Assembly: GCF_001427905.1 (NCBI RefSeq)
Contig: NZ_LMEF01000012.1
Coordinates: 421,367-485,366 of the forward strand
Reading direction: 5' to 3'
DNA length: 64,000 bases
Source of the DNA: Flavobacterium sp. Root420
Lineage (GTDB): Bacteria; Bacteroidota; Bacteroidia; Flavobacteriales; Flavobacteriaceae
This document shows positions 63,482 to 64,000 of the stretch, piece by piece. A program made the translations under genes and the position numbers. How positions within the stretch are numbered: position 1 is the first letter of the stretch; each line of letters opens with the position of its first letter. A model generated the notes under the pieces. It searched no databases. It saw only the letters and a program-made list of their open reading frames with translations, and was not told where the DNA came from.

Positions 63482-64000
63482 ATGAAATCAGAAATTAAAT
63501 TTTGTCTTTATCTATTTTTTTTCATTTTTTGTAATCAGGGATTTTCACAACAAAACGGAACCAAAATTGGCTTGTGGGAAAATGGGGCTCCGGGTTTCGA
63601 AAATCGTAAAGATGAACCTGAACAAGCTCAGGATTGGTGGGTAAGGAATATTCATAATCCTTCTGTAACAGCTTATTTTCCAGAGAAGCCAAACGGAATG
63701 GCAGTACTTATTTGCCCGGGAGGCGGACATGAGAATCTGGTTTTTAATTCAGAAGGTAAAGATGCCGCTGCTTTTTTAAATAGTATTGGAGTAACTGCTT
63801 TTGTTTTAAAATATCGTTTAGCAAGAACTAAAGATTCACCTTATAAGTTAGAAACTCATGTTAAGCAGGACGCTGAAAGAGCGATGAGAGTAATTCGAAG
63901 CAGGGCTGCTGAATTTAAAATTGATGCTAACCGAATTGGCGCAATGGGATTTTCAGCAGGCGGAGAAGTAGTCGCTTTGATCGCTTATAATGCCAATAAC
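63482..64000 (+). CDS. Exported alpha/beta hydrolase (esterase-like), partial
   Basis: The first 173 residues of a gene cut by the right edge. Signal peptide (FIFCNQGFSQ, residue about 23), oxyanion loop LICPGGGHENLVFNSEGKDA, and nucleophile elbow MGFSAGGEVVAL. It resembles acetyl-xylan-esterase/BD-FAE-like hydrolases that act on polysaccharide esters. The catalytic Asp and His are beyond the window. Confidence 0.85.
   Translation, partial: MKSEIKFCLYLFFFIFCNQGFSQQNGTKIGLWENGAPGFENRKDEPEQAQDWWVRNIHNPSVTAYFPEKPNGMAVLICPGGGHENLVFNSEGKDAAAFLNSIGVTAFVLKYRLARTKDSPYKLETHVKQDAERAMRVIRSRAAEFKIDANRIGAMGFSAGGEVVALIAYNANN

Overview
The window is a piece of a Flavobacterium-like chromosome (Bacteroidota). 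The evidence is the low GC content, promoters of the flavobacterial type (TTG, about 18-20 bp, TAnnTTTG), and lineage-typical proteins: a PorT-type secretion protein, TamL, GLPGLI, DUF5686, a 2TM protein, a deoxynucleoside kinase and a split MetH. No rRNA, tRNA, phage, IS transposase or CRISPR array was seen.

Left part (1-31550) is mostly housekeeping. accD and fbaA; the outer-membrane assembly lipoprotein TamL facing an RNA methyltransferase; ubiE-porT; a 2TM protein with folA; thyA; a bifunctional nuclease; etfB-etfA; pdhB; a DUF5686 outer-membrane protein; an AlkA-like glycosylase; the soluble and membrane pyrophosphatases; a deoxynucleoside kinase pair; a GLPGLI plus TonB-type receptor pair; a large unknown exported protein; an M28 peptidase; and metK.

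Right part (31550-59762) is almost one functional block: sulfur uptake and reduction, and methionine synthesis. It holds metY, a degenerate homoserine-dehydrogenase paralogue, metX-thrA, an OsmC protein, a MetZ-like enzyme, an Rrf2 regulator, two TSUP permeases, cysH-cysD-cysN-sulfite reductase-cobA-siroheme enzyme-ferredoxin reductase, split metH, and metF. Sulfate is taken up (possibly by the TSUP permease), activated by CysDN, reduced by CysH and the sulfite reductase (siroheme from CobA/CysG-like, electrons from the FNR-like protein), and sulfide goes to O-acetylhomoserine (MetX product) through MetY/MetZ. MetH and MetF then make methionine and MetK makes SAM.

The regulation of this block is the most interesting content. 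There are two SAM-I riboswitches (before metX and metH). There are also four short Met/Cys-containing leader peptides in two tandem pairs, each followed by an intrinsic terminator and each with a segment that can pair with the terminator's left arm. This is the layout of translation-coupled attenuation. Each pair is followed by a small protein gene (62 and 65 aa) with a shared SLLFxMY tail. Five copies of an operator-like motif lie at the leaders, at the Rrf2 gene and at both TSUP genes, suggesting an Rrf2 sulfur regulon. metK has its own structured leader that does not look like a known SAM riboswitch. All of this is inferred from the sequence alone.

The right end (59763-64000) has a methyltransferase, a dicarboxylate symporter, a PLP decarboxylase and the start of an exported alpha/beta hydrolase. 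Many spacers are filled with short word-like repeats and palindromic elements typical of such genomes.
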